From: Bacteroidaceae bacterium
GTDB lineage: Bacteria; Bacteroidota; Bacteroidia; Bacteroidales; Bacteroidaceae
Assembly (NCBI GenBank): GCA_017471185.1
Contig: JAFUVZ010000046.1
Coordinates: 1-64,000, forward strand
Direction: 5' to 3'
DNA: 64,000 nucleotides
The notes under the pieces were generated by a model. It was given only the letters and a program-made list of their open reading frames with translations, ran no database searches and was not told the DNA's origin. Of the stretch, positions 17,043 to 26,589 are shown piece by piece; position 1 is the first letter of the stretch, and each line of letters starts with the position of its first letter. The position numbers and the translations under genes were made by a program.

Positions 17043-18143
17043 ATGACACTATACCCTAACTTGATTAAAGACGCCTTGAAAACCGTTCGATACCCTGGCA
17101 CGGGCAAGAATCTGGTCGAGGCTGATATGATTGCCGACAATATGCGTATTGACGGCATGAAGGTCAGTTTCTCCATCATCTTTGAGAAACCTACTGATCC
17201 TTTCAGGAATTCAATACTGAAAGCGGCTGAAACCGCAATCCACACCTACGTTTCTCCTGATGTCGAGGTAACTATCGGCGTGGAGAGCAAGCAAGCGCCT
17301 CGACCAGAAGTAGGCAAACTTCTTCCTCAAGTAAAGAATATCATTGGTGTGTCTTCTGGCAAAGGCGGAGTTGGTAAGAGTACGGTTGCCGCTAACCTGG
17401 CTGTGGCATTAGCCAGACTCGGACACAAAGTGGGCTTGCTGGATGCCGATATATTCGGTCCCTCTATCCCCAAGATGTTTGAGGTGGAACGCACGCAAGT
17501 GTTTGCTGTACAGAAGGAAGGCAGAGATCTTATCGTTCCTGTCGAGAAATATGGTGTCAAGCTGTTGTCTATCGGATTCTTTGTTGACCCCGACCAGGCT
17601 ACTCTGTGGCGTGGCGGTATGGCAAGCAATGCTTTGAAACAGCTTATCGGTGACGCCGACTGGGGAGAATTGGATTATTTAATCATCGACCTGCCTCCAG
17701 GTACAAGCGATATTCATCTCACAACCGTTCAGACTATCGCACTTACAGGTGCCGTGGTGGTGAGTACCCCTCAGGAAGTGGCGCTGGCTGACGCACGTAA
17801 AGGTATCAATATGTTCACGAATGATAAGGTGAATGTGCCAATTCTCGGTCTGATAGAGAATATGGCGTGGTTCACCCCTGCGGAACTTCCGGATAGCAAG
17901 TATTATATATTTGGAAAAGAAGGTGTGAAACGCCTGGCGGAAGAGATGGATGTCCCTCTGTTAGGACAAATACCTATTGTGCAGAGTATCTGTGAGAGTG
18001 GCGACTCAGGTAAGCCTGTGGCCTTGAACAGTGATACGATGACAGGTAGGGCTTTTATGCAGTTGGCAGCTTCGTTAGTGCGGCAGGTTGATAAAAGAAA
18101 CATAGAAAGAGAGCCGACTCATATCGTAGAGATGAACTCATAA
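17043..18143 (+). CDS. mrp: Mrp/ApbC-type iron-sulfur carrier ATPase
   Basis: This 366-residue protein has an N-terminal MIP18-like (DUF59) domain, about 1-90, and a P-loop domain with GVSSGKGGVGKST at 102-114, DADIFGPSIPKMF, and DYLIIDLPPGTSD. Family members bind and deliver iron-sulfur clusters. The C-terminal CxxC that coordinates the cluster in many homologues is absent: the matching segment reads ENMAWFTPAELPDSKYY. A bidirectional terminator follows the stop. Confidence 0.93.
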   Translation: MTLYPNLIKDALKTVRYPGTGKNLVEADMIADNMRIDGMKVSFSIIFEKPTDPFRNSILKAAETAIHTYVSPDVEVTIGVESKQAPRPEVGKLLPQVKNIIGVSSGKGGVGKSTVAANLAVALARLGHKVGLLDADIFGPSIPKMFEVERTQVFAVQKEGRDLIVPVEKYGVKLLSIGFFVDPDQATLWRGGMASNALKQLIGDADWGELDYLIIDLPPGTSDIHLTTVQTIALTGAVVVSTPQEVALADARKGINMFTNDKVNVPILGLIENMAWFTPAELPDSKYYIFGKEGVKRLAEEMDVPLLGQIPIVQSICESGDSGKPVALNSDTMTGRAFMQLAASLVRQVDKRNIEREPTHIVEMNS

Positions 18144-18150
18144 TAAAAAA

Positions 18151-18177
18151 AGACGGAATCGCTTCCGTCTTTTTTTT
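18151..18177. terminator. Bidirectional terminator between mrp and dnaJ
   Basis: AGACGGAA (18151-18158) pairs with TTCCGTCT (18163-18170) around a TCGC loop. T follows on the right and A precedes on the left, so it can serve both convergent genes. Confidence 0.92.
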
Positions 18178-18199
18178 GTAGGATAATAACACTTGGCTG

Positions 18200-19369
18200 T
18201 CAGTCAAACATACTCTTGAATTTCTTGAATATCTTTTCCTTTACGGATCCGGAAGGGCGGAAATTGTCAGACTCCTGCATCTGCTCCATCGCTTTTTTCT
18301 CATCGCGACTTAACGTCTCCGGAATGTAAATGCTTACATTCACCAGTAAGTCACCCGTTCCATAGCCGTTTACATCAGGAAGACCTTTTCCACGCAAACG
18401 TAACACTTTGCCGGGCTGGGTACCCGGATCAATCTTTACCTTCACCTTGCCGTCAACAGTAGGTATCTCAACCGTTCCGCCGAGGGCAGCCGTAGGAACA
18501 CTCAACAACAGGTTATACACCAAATCGTTCTCGTCACGGATGAGCTCCTTGTCCTTCTCTTCCTCCACTACAATGAGCAAGTCGCCCGGTATGCCGTTGT
18601 GTTTGCCTGCGTTACCCTTGCCTGACATGGAAAGCTGCATGCCATCTGCCACTCCAGCAGGTATCTTTACACTCACAGTTTCTTCACCCATTACGATGCC
18701 TTCACCACCGCAATGCGCACATTTGTTCTTGATGACATGACCTTCACCACCGCAAGTCGGGCAGGTGCTTTGTGTCTGCATGGTGCCTAAGATAGTCTGT
18801 TGGGTACGTATTACCGTACCACGTCCCTTACAGGTAGGACAGGTTTCTGTACCACTGTTGCCCTCGGCACCGGTGCCGTGACAATAAGGACATGACACAT
18901 ATTTCTTCAGCTTGAATTTCTTTTCAACGCCAGTAGAGATATCCTTCAGATTCAGCTTGACACGGACACGCAGGTCTGAGCCACGGAACTTGCGCTGCTG
19001 GCTTGCTCCGCCGCCTCCGAAGCCGCTGAAGCCTCCGAAGCCGCCTCTGCCCCCGAAGATATCTCCGAACATACTGAAGATATCGTCCATAGACATACCG
19101 CCTCCGAAGCCGCCTCCGTACGGACCTCCGTTGCCGGCGGCACCACTAACGCCTGCCTTACCGAACTGGTCATAACGCTGGCGTTTCTCAGGATCAGAGA
19201 GTACACTGTAAGCTTCAGCCGCTTCCTTGAACTTCTCCTCCGCTTCCTTGTTTCCAGGATTACGGTCTGGATGGTATTGGATGGCTTTCTTCTTGTATGC
19301 TTTCTTAATCTCGTCAGCAGAAGCCGTCTTCTCTACACCTAATATCTCATAGTAACTTTTCTCTTCCAT
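18200..19369 (-). CDS. dnaJ: Chaperone DnaJ (Hsp40)
   Basis: DnaJ stimulates the ATPase of DnaK and delivers unfolded clients. The 389-residue protein is a complete type I member: a J domain with HPD at 33-35, a Gly/Phe-rich linker (about 72-125, many GGFGG repeats), four CxxCxGxG zinc motifs ([32 protein letters not shown]) and the C-terminal client domains. It follows grpE by 18 bases on the same strand. dnaK is not in the window. Confidence 0.97.
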   Translation of the reverse strand: MEEKSYYEILGVEKTASADEIKKAYKKKAIQYHPDRNPGNKEAEEKFKEAAEAYSVLSDPEKRQRYDQFGKAGVSGAAGNGGPYGGGFGGGMSMDDIFSMFGDIFGGRGGFGGFSGFGGGGASQQRKFRGSDLRVRVKLNLKDISTGVEKKFKLKKYVSCPYCHGTGAEGNSGTETCPTCKGRGTVIRTQQTILGTMQTQSTCPTCGGEGHVIKNKCAHCGGEGIVMGEETVSVKIPAGVADGMQLSMSGKGNAGKHNGIPGDLLIVVEEEKDKELIRDENDLVYNLLLSVPTAALGGTVEIPTVDGKVKVKIDPGTQPGKVLRLRGKGLPDVNGYGTGDLLVNVSIYIPETLSRDEKKAMEQMQESDNFRPSGSVKEKIFKKFKSMFD

Positions 19370-19387
19370 AACCTCTCTTTATTATTA

Positions 19388-20032
19388 TTATTTCCCCACC
19401 ACAACCTTAGCGTGGCGGATAACCTTGTCATTCAGCGTATAGCCTGTCTCCACACAATCCAGGATCTTGCCTTTCAGCTCTTTTGAAGGTGCATCAATGA
19501 TGGCTATGGCGTCATGGAAATCAGTGTCAAGCTCTTTCTCCTTGGTCTCAATAGGCTTTACGCCATTTTGTCCGAGAATCTGCAAGAACTTGTTGTATAT
19601 CAAGGAAACGCCTTCCTTGACAGCTTCTACGTCTGTTGCTTTCTGCATGGTGGCAAGCGCTCTTTCGAGGTCGTCTATGACGGGCAAGACGGCGGTAAAG
19701 GCTTTCTCACCTCCGTTTAGAATCAGTTCCGTCTTCTCCTTGAGTGTGCGCTTCCTGTAGTTGTCAAATTCAGCAGACAGGCGCAGGTATTTGTCCTTCA
19801 ACTCTTCCTCCTCCTTGGTGAGCTTGTCTATCTCAGCTTGCAGTTTTTCTTCTGGAGCAAGCTCTTTTTCAGCTTGTTCAGCTTCCTGCTCTGCAACATC
19901 TTCCGTTGGTTGCTCGTTGGTCTGTTCTGTAGTTTCCTCAGCGGCCATTTTCATCTCTTCATTCTTCTTCTCTTGAGCGTCCATATTGATTTTTCTCTTT
20001 TTATACTGTTTAAGGTTGGTCTTCTTTTTCAT
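19388..20032 (-). CDS. grpE: Nucleotide exchange factor GrpE
   Basis: GrpE releases ADP from DnaK. The long N-terminus is extremely rich in Glu, Gln and Thr (residues about 20-60), followed by the coiled-coil dimerization helix (KLTKEEEELKDKYLRLSAEF, then DNYRKRT) and the C-terminal beta domain ending in DKVIRHAKVVVGK. The ATG at 20032 gives 214 residues; the ATG at 19984 (MDAQEKK) is a plausible alternative, since the intervening residues are unusually Lys-rich. It forms an operon with dnaJ. Confidence 0.95.
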   Translation of the reverse strand: MKKKTNLKQYKKRKINMDAQEKKNEEMKMAAEETTEQTNEQPTEDVAEQEAEQAEKELAPEEKLQAEIDKLTKEEEELKDKYLRLSAEFDNYRKRTLKEKTELILNGGEKAFTAVLPVIDDLERALATMQKATDVEAVKEGVSLIYNKFLQILGQNGVKPIETKEKELDTDFHDAIAIIDAPSKELKGKILDCVETGYTLNDKVIRHAKVVVGK

Positions 20033-20083
20033 AACCAAATGTTTTTTTACTAACGCTTTAGCAAAATCTTTGCCAAAGCTATT

Positions 20084-21523
20084 TTATGCCAGTCTGTCAT
20101 TAATTTTACGATACCAATGACAGAACCAGCAGGTAGCGATGACTAACGCTATGCCACCTCCGATGTATGCGATTGTCTTGTCTAAGCCAAAAGCGATGGG
20201 TGACAGTAGCAGGAATGAAACCGTTACTGTAGTCATAAACATGGCAGGTATCAGTGTGATGTAGAAATTCTTATGCTGTTTTACCAGATAGACGGTCTCT
20301 GTCCAGAGCACGATGGTAGCCAATGACTGGTTAGCCCATCCGAAGTAGTTCCAGATGACATTGAATCCGTTCTCGTCGGCGATATTGAACCAAAGCAGTC
20401 CTAATGCAATCAAGAATAGAGGTATGCAGATCAAGAATCTGTTCGTCAGCTTCTTCTGGTCAAGATGGACAAACTCTGATATGATGAGTCTGGCGCTTCT
20501 GAAAGCTGTATCACCACTGGTGATAGGAGCTGCCACAACGCCAAGCAGAGCCAAAATGCCACCCAATGTGCCCAGCCATCCTTCAGATACAAGGGTCACT
20601 ACTTGAGGAGCGCTTGATTTAAGGGATGCTCCTAACGCTTCTGCCGCACCTCCGTAGAAGAAATAGGAAGAAACGGCTGCCCAAATGAGAGCCACAATTC
20701 CTTCAGCTATCATAGCTCCATAGAAAATAGGACGGCCTTCCTTCTCATGCTTCATACAGCGTGCCATCAACGGACTTTGAGTGGCATGGAATCCGCTCAA
20801 TGCGCCACAGGCGATAGTGATGAACAGGCATGGGAAGATAGGACCGGCCGAAGGCTTCAGATTGTCAAGCCCGTCCCAGACTTCTGGAATGACCGGCATG
20901 TCTTTCACCAGTACGATGCATAACGCTGCTGCCATAAACATCAGTGAGAAGGCGAAAACAGGATATATCTTACCGATAATCTTGTCTATAGGCAGTATGG
21001 TGGCGATGATGTAATAAAAAAAGATGACGAGGCACCATATCATTACCGTTTGTGAAGAACCTCCCATCTTATCGCCCAAAATGATGGCAGGGCTATAGAC
21101 AAATACCGTGCCGACCATCAGTAATAAGAAGACAGAGAACACCAGCATGATTTTTCTGGCGTTATTGCCCAGATAATGGCCTACTAATTCAGGAACGCCA
21201 ACACCTTCATGACGAACAGATAACATACCACAGAGATAGTCGTGAACAGCTCCGGCAAAGATACATCCGAACACGATCCAAAGATACGAGGATGGCCCGA
21301 ACTGAGCTCCCATAATGGCTCCGAAGATTGGTCCCGTGCCGGCTATGTTAAGGAATTGAATCATGAATACTTTCCAGCCAGGCAATGGTATATAATCCAC
21401 ACCGTCTGTTTTAGCGAAAGCAGGAGTAGGACGGTCGTCTGGGGCGAATATGCGTTCTACAAACTTACCATAAACAATGTAGCCGAATATCAGGGCTACT
21501 AAAGCGATAAAAAACGAAATCAT
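20084..21523 (-). CDS. cstA: Carbon starvation protein A, peptide/pyruvate-type transporter
   Basis: A 479-residue inner-membrane protein with more than ten hydrophobic segments and the CstA signature GPIFGAIMGAQFGPSSYLWI. E. coli CstA and BtsT take up peptides or pyruvate under starvation; the substrate here is not defined. The form is shorter than the roughly 700-residue E. coli protein and matches the compact form found in Bacteroidetes. The ATG at 21523 (MISFFIALVALIFG) is the natural start because the upstream frame opens only at a TTG inside the promoter region. Confidence 0.93.
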   Translation of the reverse strand: MISFFIALVALIFGYIVYGKFVERIFAPDDRPTPAFAKTDGVDYIPLPGWKVFMIQFLNIAGTGPIFGAIMGAQFGPSSYLWIVFGCIFAGAVHDYLCGMLSVRHEGVGVPELVGHYLGNNARKIMLVFSVFLLLMVGTVFVYSPAIILGDKMGGSSQTVMIWCLVIFFYYIIATILPIDKIIGKIYPVFAFSLMFMAAALCIVLVKDMPVIPEVWDGLDNLKPSAGPIFPCLFITIACGALSGFHATQSPLMARCMKHEKEGRPIFYGAMIAEGIVALIWAAVSSYFFYGGAAEALGASLKSSAPQVVTLVSEGWLGTLGGILALLGVVAAPITSGDTAFRSARLIISEFVHLDQKKLTNRFLICIPLFLIALGLLWFNIADENGFNVIWNYFGWANQSLATIVLWTETVYLVKQHKNFYITLIPAMFMTTVTVSFLLLSPIAFGLDKTIAYIGGGIALVIATCWFCHWYRKINDRLA

Positions 21524-21552
21524 ATTACATTTAGTTTTACACAATTTAGGTG

Positions 21553-21585
21553 CAAAGTTAAAGATTTATTATCTTTGTACCCAAA
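21553..21585. promoter_or_regulatory. Overlapping divergent promoters for cstA and the CPBP protease
   Basis: On the minus strand TAACTTTG (21553-21560) has TTTG 21 bases upstream (21582-21585), for cstA. On the plus strand TATCTTTG (21570-21577) lies 22 bases before the CPBP start. The two promoters overlap, so transcription in one direction may interfere with the other. Confidence 0.75.
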
Positions 21586-21599
21586 ATAAACTGAAGAAT

Positions 21600-22463
21600 A
21601 TGAAAAAATATCTGATATTACTGGCTAAGCTTGTAGTCTTTGCACTCCTGTTTGTGTTGATAATGGGGGGCTTGTCAGTACCATTGATGTTGACGGGTGA
21701 TCTCAATGCAGCTGATTCTGGAGATTCATTATTTATTGTTGCAGAAGCCATTCAGTTTGTTTCCGTTTTACTGGCATCATGGATTATTATCCGGTTCTGG
21801 GACAAGCTGCCTTTTGTGGATAACATGGGTTTCAGCTTGCGAGGCAGAGGTAAGGATCTGCTTTTGGGGCTTGCGGTAGCTGCAGGCATTTATGCCGTAG
21901 GCTTCGGTGTGTCAGTCCTGGCTGGATGGGTAAATGTGACAGGAGTCCATTTTGATGCGGTGAGCCTGCTTGTGTCGTTCATACTCATGGTGATGGTCGC
22001 TCTGGCAGAGGAGTCGATGGTGAGGGGCTTCGTTTTGGGCCACATGTTAGACGTTGGTATGAACAAGTTTCTTGCCCTTGTGCTCTCTTCACTGATTTTC
22101 GCTGCCATGCACTTGGGAAATCCGGGTATGTCTGTTATCTCCTTCATCAATATCGCGTTAGCTGGTGTGTTGCTGGGAGCGGCTTACATCTATACCCGCA
22201 ACCTGTGGTTCTCCATCAGCCTTCATCTTTTCTGGAACTGGATCCAGGGACCTGTACTTGGCTATGAGGTTAGCGGTACTTCCAATACATCTACCTTGCT
22301 GACCCTCAACCTGTCAGATAACACGCTGATGAATGGCGGAAACTTCGGGTTCGAGGCTTCCCTGCCTTGCACCATACTGATGCTGGCCGCTATCGTTTGC
22401 ATCATTTATCTATTTGAGAACAATAAGAAACCTTATGAAAAGACTGTATCTAACGGTTATTAG
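21600..22463 (+). CDS. CPBP-family intramembrane glutamic endopeptidase
   Basis: A 287-residue polytopic membrane protein with about eight hydrophobic segments. It carries the CPBP (Rce1/Abi) motifs: Glu137-Glu138 in AEESMVRGF, His171 in FAAMHLGN, and a downstream His209 in SISLHLFWNW. Members cleave prenylated proteins in eukaryotes; bacterial ones act in bacteriocin immunity or signalling, with unknown substrates here. The 3' end overlaps the start of the 5'-nucleotidase gene by 29 bases, so the two are coexpressed. Confidence 0.88.
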   Translation: MKKYLILLAKLVVFALLFVLIMGGLSVPLMLTGDLNAADSGDSLFIVAEAIQFVSVLLASWIIIRFWDKLPFVDNMGFSLRGRGKDLLLGLAVAAGIYAVGFGVSVLAGWVNVTGVHFDAVSLLVSFILMVMVALAEESMVRGFVLGHMLDVGMNKFLALVLSSLIFAAMHLGNPGMSVISFINIALAGVLLGAAYIYTRNLWFSISLHLFWNWIQGPVLGYEVSGTSNTSTLLTLNLSDNTLMNGGNFGFEASLPCTILMLAAIVCIIYLFENNKKPYEKTVSNGY

Positions 22464-24171
22464 CCTGTTGCTGATGACTTCCATGATGAGCGCACAACAG
22501 AAGACGGTAGAGCTGAAGGTGATTGAGACCAGTGACGTACACGGGAGTTTCTATCCTTATGACTTTATAAACAGAAGGGATGTGAAGGGAAGTTTAGCCC
22601 GCATCCATTCTTTTATTCAGGATCAGCGCAAGCAGTTTGGCGATAACGTGCTGGTTTTCGATAATGGTGACATTCTGCAAGGACAACCTACCGTTTATTA
22701 CTACAACTATATAGATACCCAGTCGCGTCATGTAGCGGCTGAGATGCTGAGTTTCATGGGCTTCGATGCCGGCAATATGGGAAATCATGATGTGGAGGTG
22801 AGCCGTCCTGTCTTCGACCGTTGGGCTGCTGATTGCGATTTCCCCATTTTGGGAGCGAATATCATAGAGACGGCAACAGGCCAGCCTCACTTCAAGCCGT
22901 ATGAGATTTTTGTCCGCGACGGCATCCGTATAGCCGTTTTGGGAATGATTACTCCAGGCATTCCCGCATGGTTGTCTGAGAACCTGTGGGAAGGTCTTCG
23001 TTTCGACGATATGGAGGAAACGGCCCGCAAGTATATGCCTATCCTAAAAGAGCAGGAGAAAGCGGATGTGGTGATCGGCTTGTTCCACTCTGGTAAGGAT
23101 GCCGAGTGGTTGAGCGGAAAATATCGTGAACATGCTTCTACAGAGGTGGCCCAGAGGGTGCCTGGATTTGATGTGGTATTGTGCGGGCATGACCATCGTA
23201 GGGCTTGTGAGAAGGTGGAGAATGTGAATGGTGATTTGGTGTTGATTATAAACCCTTCCAATGCTGCCCATGCAGTATCAGACGTGACAATCAGATGCTA
23301 CGTTGAAAATGGCAAGGTGATTAAAAAGGATGTGGACGGGCGTTTGGCTTCTGTTGATAACCTGCCTGTCAGTCAGACATTCATGCAGCGGTTCTCAAAG
23401 CAATATCATGACGTAACCCAGTTTATCTCCAAGAAGATCGGTCATTTCGCGGCAACTATCTCTACCCGTCCTGCTTATTTCGGCCCTTCTGCCTTTATTG
23501 ACTTGATACACTCTTTGCAACTCGAGCTTACTGATGCCGATATTTCTTTTGCAGCGCCGTTGTCATTCGATGCGCAGATCAAAGAGGGAGATGTCTTCGT
23601 GAGCGATATGTTCAACCTCTACAAGTATGAGAATATGCTATATACGATGGACCTGACGGGCAAGGAAATCCTGGGAGCTCTGGAGTACTCATACGGCATC
23701 TGGGTGAATGAGATGAAATCAAAGGATGACCATGTGTTGCTAATTGATATTGAACAGGATAATGCTGGCGACGGAAGAGCAAAGTTCCTCAATCCGATGT
23801 TTAACTTCGACTCAGCCGCTGGTATCATTTATACGGTTGACGCTACCAAGCCGGCAGGTCAGAAAGTGAACATCATCAGCATGGCCGATGGAAAGCCTTT
23901 TGAACTGGATAAACATTATAAGGTCGCTGTCAATTCCTATCGTGGTAACGGTGGCGGTGAGCATCTTACAAAGGGTGCCGGCATCCCTCATGATGAATTG
24001 ATAAACCGTGTGATTGTCTCTACTGTCAAGGATCTTCGCTACTATCTGATGGAATATATCGAACAGCACCCTGACGTAAGGCCACAGCCATTGAACCAGT
24101 GGAAACTGATTCCAGAGGAGTGGACCAAACCAGCAGCTGAACGCGACTATAAGTTGCTGTTTGACCGTTGA
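22435..24171 (+). CDS. Periplasmic 5'-nucleotidase / 2',3'-cyclic phosphodiesterase
   Basis: A 578-residue UshA/CpdB-type enzyme with a signal peptide (MKRLYLTVISLLL to MSAQQ). The N-terminal metallophosphatase domain shows the two-metal motifs ETSDVHGSF, VFDNGDILQG, GNHDVE and CGHDHRR. The C-terminal nucleotide-binding domain runs from about 330 to the end, with the YRGNGGGEH motif near 505. It should hydrolyse extracellular nucleotides to salvageable nucleosides. The ATG at 22435 is preferred over a frame opening 21 bases earlier because it starts the signal peptide. Confidence 0.92.
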   Translation: MKRLYLTVISLLLMTSMMSAQQKTVELKVIETSDVHGSFYPYDFINRRDVKGSLARIHSFIQDQRKQFGDNVLVFDNGDILQGQPTVYYYNYIDTQSRHVAAEMLSFMGFDAGNMGNHDVEVSRPVFDRWAADCDFPILGANIIETATGQPHFKPYEIFVRDGIRIAVLGMITPGIPAWLSENLWEGLRFDDMEETARKYMPILKEQEKADVVIGLFHSGKDAEWLSGKYREHASTEVAQRVPGFDVVLCGHDHRRACEKVENVNGDLVLIINPSNAAHAVSDVTIRCYVENGKVIKKDVDGRLASVDNLPVSQTFMQRFSKQYHDVTQFISKKIGHFAATISTRPAYFGPSAFIDLIHSLQLELTDADISFAAPLSFDAQIKEGDVFVSDMFNLYKYENMLYTMDLTGKEILGALEYSYGIWVNEMKSKDDHVLLIDIEQDNAGDGRAKFLNPMFNFDSAAGIIYTVDATKPAGQKVNIISMADGKPFELDKHYKVAVNSYRGNGGGEHLTKGAGIPHDELINRVIVSTVKDLRYYLMEYIEQHPDVRPQPLNQWKLIPEEWTKPAAERDYKLLFDR

Positions 24172-24202
24172 TCGTCAGCTTGTAACTCGTAATAAAATAA
24201 AT

Positions 24203-25435
24203 ATGACAAAACTGGTTAAGCGGGAATATTGGCTTCCCTTTATTTTGGTGACATCCCTGTTCTTCATCTGGGGCTTCGCACGTTCAATTATGGATGTGCT
24301 CAACAAGCACTATCAAACGGAACTGGATATCACAATCTCACAATCAACTGCCATTCAGGGAGTCTTCTTTCTGGGCTATTTCCTTTTAGCAATACCTGCA
24401 GGTTTTTTTATCACGAAGTATGGATACCGTAAAGGAGTGGTATTCGGACTTCTGCTCTTTGGATTAGGGGCGATCTGTTTCGGACTTGGATCGTCTTGGT
24501 TTGACATGAGTGGCATGAATGTTTTCTATCTGTTCCTTGCGTCTCTCTTCGTGGTTGCTTGCGGATTGGTCTTCTTAGAGACAGCTGCAAATCCCTATAT
24601 GACAGAGTTAGGCAGTGCCGAAACAGCGGCTTCCAGACTCAATCTGGCTCAGTCGTTCAACGGTCTGGGCAATATCTGTGGACCTTGGTTGGGAGGTATC
24701 ATTCTTTTCTCGGGATCAGGAAGCAGTCTGGCTACACCTTATATAATAATAGGGGGAATGGTATTGGTGCTGGCTCTCTTGTTTAGCCGTGTGAATTTGC
24801 CAGAGATACAAGAGGATAGTGAAAAAGCGGAGGATCTTGCTTCTGCCAAGCCTTTGTTGGCTAACAGACTCTTTGTCTTCGGCTTCATCGCATTGCTGGC
24901 ATACGAGATAGCTGAGATTTCCATCAACAGTCTGTTTGTGAACTATGCCGAGACAGAGCGTGGCATCAACAAGCTGACAGCTTCCGAATGGCTTTCCTTC
25001 GGCTTCGTCCTGTTCATGTGCGCCAGGTTTGCAGGCAGCTGGCTCATGAGCAAAGTGCCTGCTGAAAAAGTGTTGCTCTGTTGCTCCATTGGATCGGCGT
25101 TTTCCTGTCTTATCGTATTTCTCAACATAGGCAAGCTCTCTATGTTAGGGCTGATGCTCAACTACTTGTTTGAAGCCATAATGTTTCCTACCATATTCTC
25201 TTTGGCACTGAGGAACTTAGGTAGTCAGACAAAACGCGCGTCTTCCTACCTGATGCTCTCTACAATAGGTGGAGCCATAGGTACGGTACTGATGGGAGTG
25301 TTGGCAGACAAGATAAACCTGTCGTTCTCATTCATCGTGCCGTTGGCCTCTTTCCTGGTGGTGCTGGCCTATTCGTGGAGAGTAAATACCGTCACCTCCG
25401 GCCAGGCTCCGAAGCGAAAAGGCAATCCCACATAG
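24203..25435 (+). CDS. MFS sugar permease, FucP-like
   Basis: A 410-residue major facilitator protein with about twelve membrane segments, starting MTKLVKREYWLPFIL and containing FIWGFARSIMDVLNKHYQ and VFLETAANPYMTELG, typical of the fucose/glucose/galactose:proton symporter group. The exact sugar is unknown. It follows the nucleotidase closely (31 bases). Its last 67 bases overlap, tail to tail, the 3' end of the phosphoesterase gene on the other strand. Confidence 0.9.
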   Translation: MTKLVKREYWLPFILVTSLFFIWGFARSIMDVLNKHYQTELDITISQSTAIQGVFFLGYFLLAIPAGFFITKYGYRKGVVFGLLLFGLGAICFGLGSSWFDMSGMNVFYLFLASLFVVACGLVFLETAANPYMTELGSAETAASRLNLAQSFNGLGNICGPWLGGIILFSGSGSSLATPYIIIGGMVLVLALLFSRVNLPEIQEDSEKAEDLASAKPLLANRLFVFGFIALLAYEIAEISINSLFVNYAETERGINKLTASEWLSFGFVLFMCARFAGSWLMSKVPAEKVLLCCSIGSAFSCLIVFLNIGKLSMLGLMLNYLFEAIMFPTIFSLALRNLGSQTKRASSYLMLSTIGGAIGTVLMGVLADKINLSFSFIVPLASFLVVLAYSWRVNTVTSGQAPKRKGNPT

Positions 25436-26589
25436 CCGATGCCGATGTTTACATAAAGTGACTGATTGCCTTCCTGATACATACCGCCCCATTCTTTGTA
25501 GGCCCATGAGGCAGGAGACCAGCCAAAGATCTTGAACTGAGCGCCATGCGTGTGTCCTGCCAACATCAGGTCGATGTCTGTGTCTGGCAAAACCTCTTTG
25601 CGCCAATGCGTCGGGTCATGACTCAACAGAATGCGATACATCCCTTCTGTGCCTTGCGATGCTTTAGGCAGGTCGGCTTTCTGGGGGAAAGGCGGATTTC
25701 CCTCGTTCTCTACCCCGATGATGGCGATGCTGTCATTACCCCTGTATAAAACATCATGTTGGTTCTTCAGGAATTTCCACCCCATGTTGAACTGCTGCTT
25801 TTCCAGGCGTTCCTGATTGATGTCTTCATCCTCGGGCTTCGCCCAGTGGAAGTAATTGCCATAGTCGTGGTTGCCTAAGATGGAATATACTCCGTCTGGC
25901 GCTTTCATCTGGCTCAGTATGTCGGTGAACTGGTCTATCTCATCAGCTCTTTGGTTGACCAGGTCACCGGTAAAGACAATTAAATCTGCTTTTTGCTCGT
26001 TCACCAGTTTCACCATCTCTTTCAGAATGCCCGGGCGTTGATTGAAACTGCCGGAATGGATGTCGGATATCTGTACGATGCGATAGCCGTCAAAAGCCGT
26101 TGGCAAGCGAGAGGAATGAACATCCACCTCATTGATTTGGAAATGAGCCACTCCAAAGATGCTTCCGTAGAAAGCGATGCCAAAGAAACAGAGGGCAAGG
26201 ATTATGCCAGCCCAGTTGAATGGCTTTTCAGAAACAGGCTTGATAATCAGATGTATGAGTTTGCCAATCAAACTAACGAGCATGAAGATGAGCTTTGGCA
26301 CACCGAGCCATAGGATAAGCATGCCTAACCAGGCGATGATGCCCTGACGCTCTGACATCGGATTGTCTGTGCCAATGTATCTGGCGGCTATGAAGCCGAT
26401 GACCAGCAGGATGCTCGGCAACCACCAGAGGAGTCTGTACATTGAACATTGGACATTGAATATTGAACTTTGTCTGGATTCTCTCGATTTTCCTTTCAAC
26501 TTTCCTTTGATATATCCCCAATAGATATAGGCATCAGGGACAAAAAGCAGAAGTACAAATATGAATGCGAATCGTTGTAACATAATCAT
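25369..26589 (-). CDS. Membrane-anchored metallophosphoesterase (YkuE-like)
   Basis: A 406-residue protein with about four hydrophobic segments in the first 150 residues and a C-terminal calcineurin-like phosphoesterase domain. The metal motifs are ISDIHSGSF, VFTGDLVNQ, LGNHDYGNY, LLSHDPTHW and AGHTHGAQF. Related proteins act on lipid-linked or cyclic phosphates, but the substrate is unknown. Residues near 40-50 (SSIFNVQCSMY) come from a tandem TTGAACATTG-like tract, apparently a low-complexity insertion into the coding region. It begins immediately after the upstream gene's stop codon. Confidence 0.88.
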   Translation of the reverse strand: MIMLQRFAFIFVLLLFVPDAYIYWGYIKGKLKGKSRESRQSSIFNVQCSMYRLLWWLPSILLVIGFIAARYIGTDNPMSERQGIIAWLGMLILWLGVPKLIFMLVSLIGKLIHLIIKPVSEKPFNWAGIILALCFFGIAFYGSIFGVAHFQINEVDVHSSRLPTAFDGYRIVQISDIHSGSFNQRPGILKEMVKLVNEQKADLIVFTGDLVNQRADEIDQFTDILSQMKAPDGVYSILGNHDYGNYFHWAKPEDEDINQERLEKQQFNMGWKFLKNQHDVLYRGNDSIAIIGVENEGNPPFPQKADLPKASQGTEGMYRILLSHDPTHWRKEVLPDTDIDLMLAGHTHGAQFKIFGWSPASWAYKEWGGMYQEGNQSLYVNIGIGYVGLPFRFGAWPEVTVFTLHE

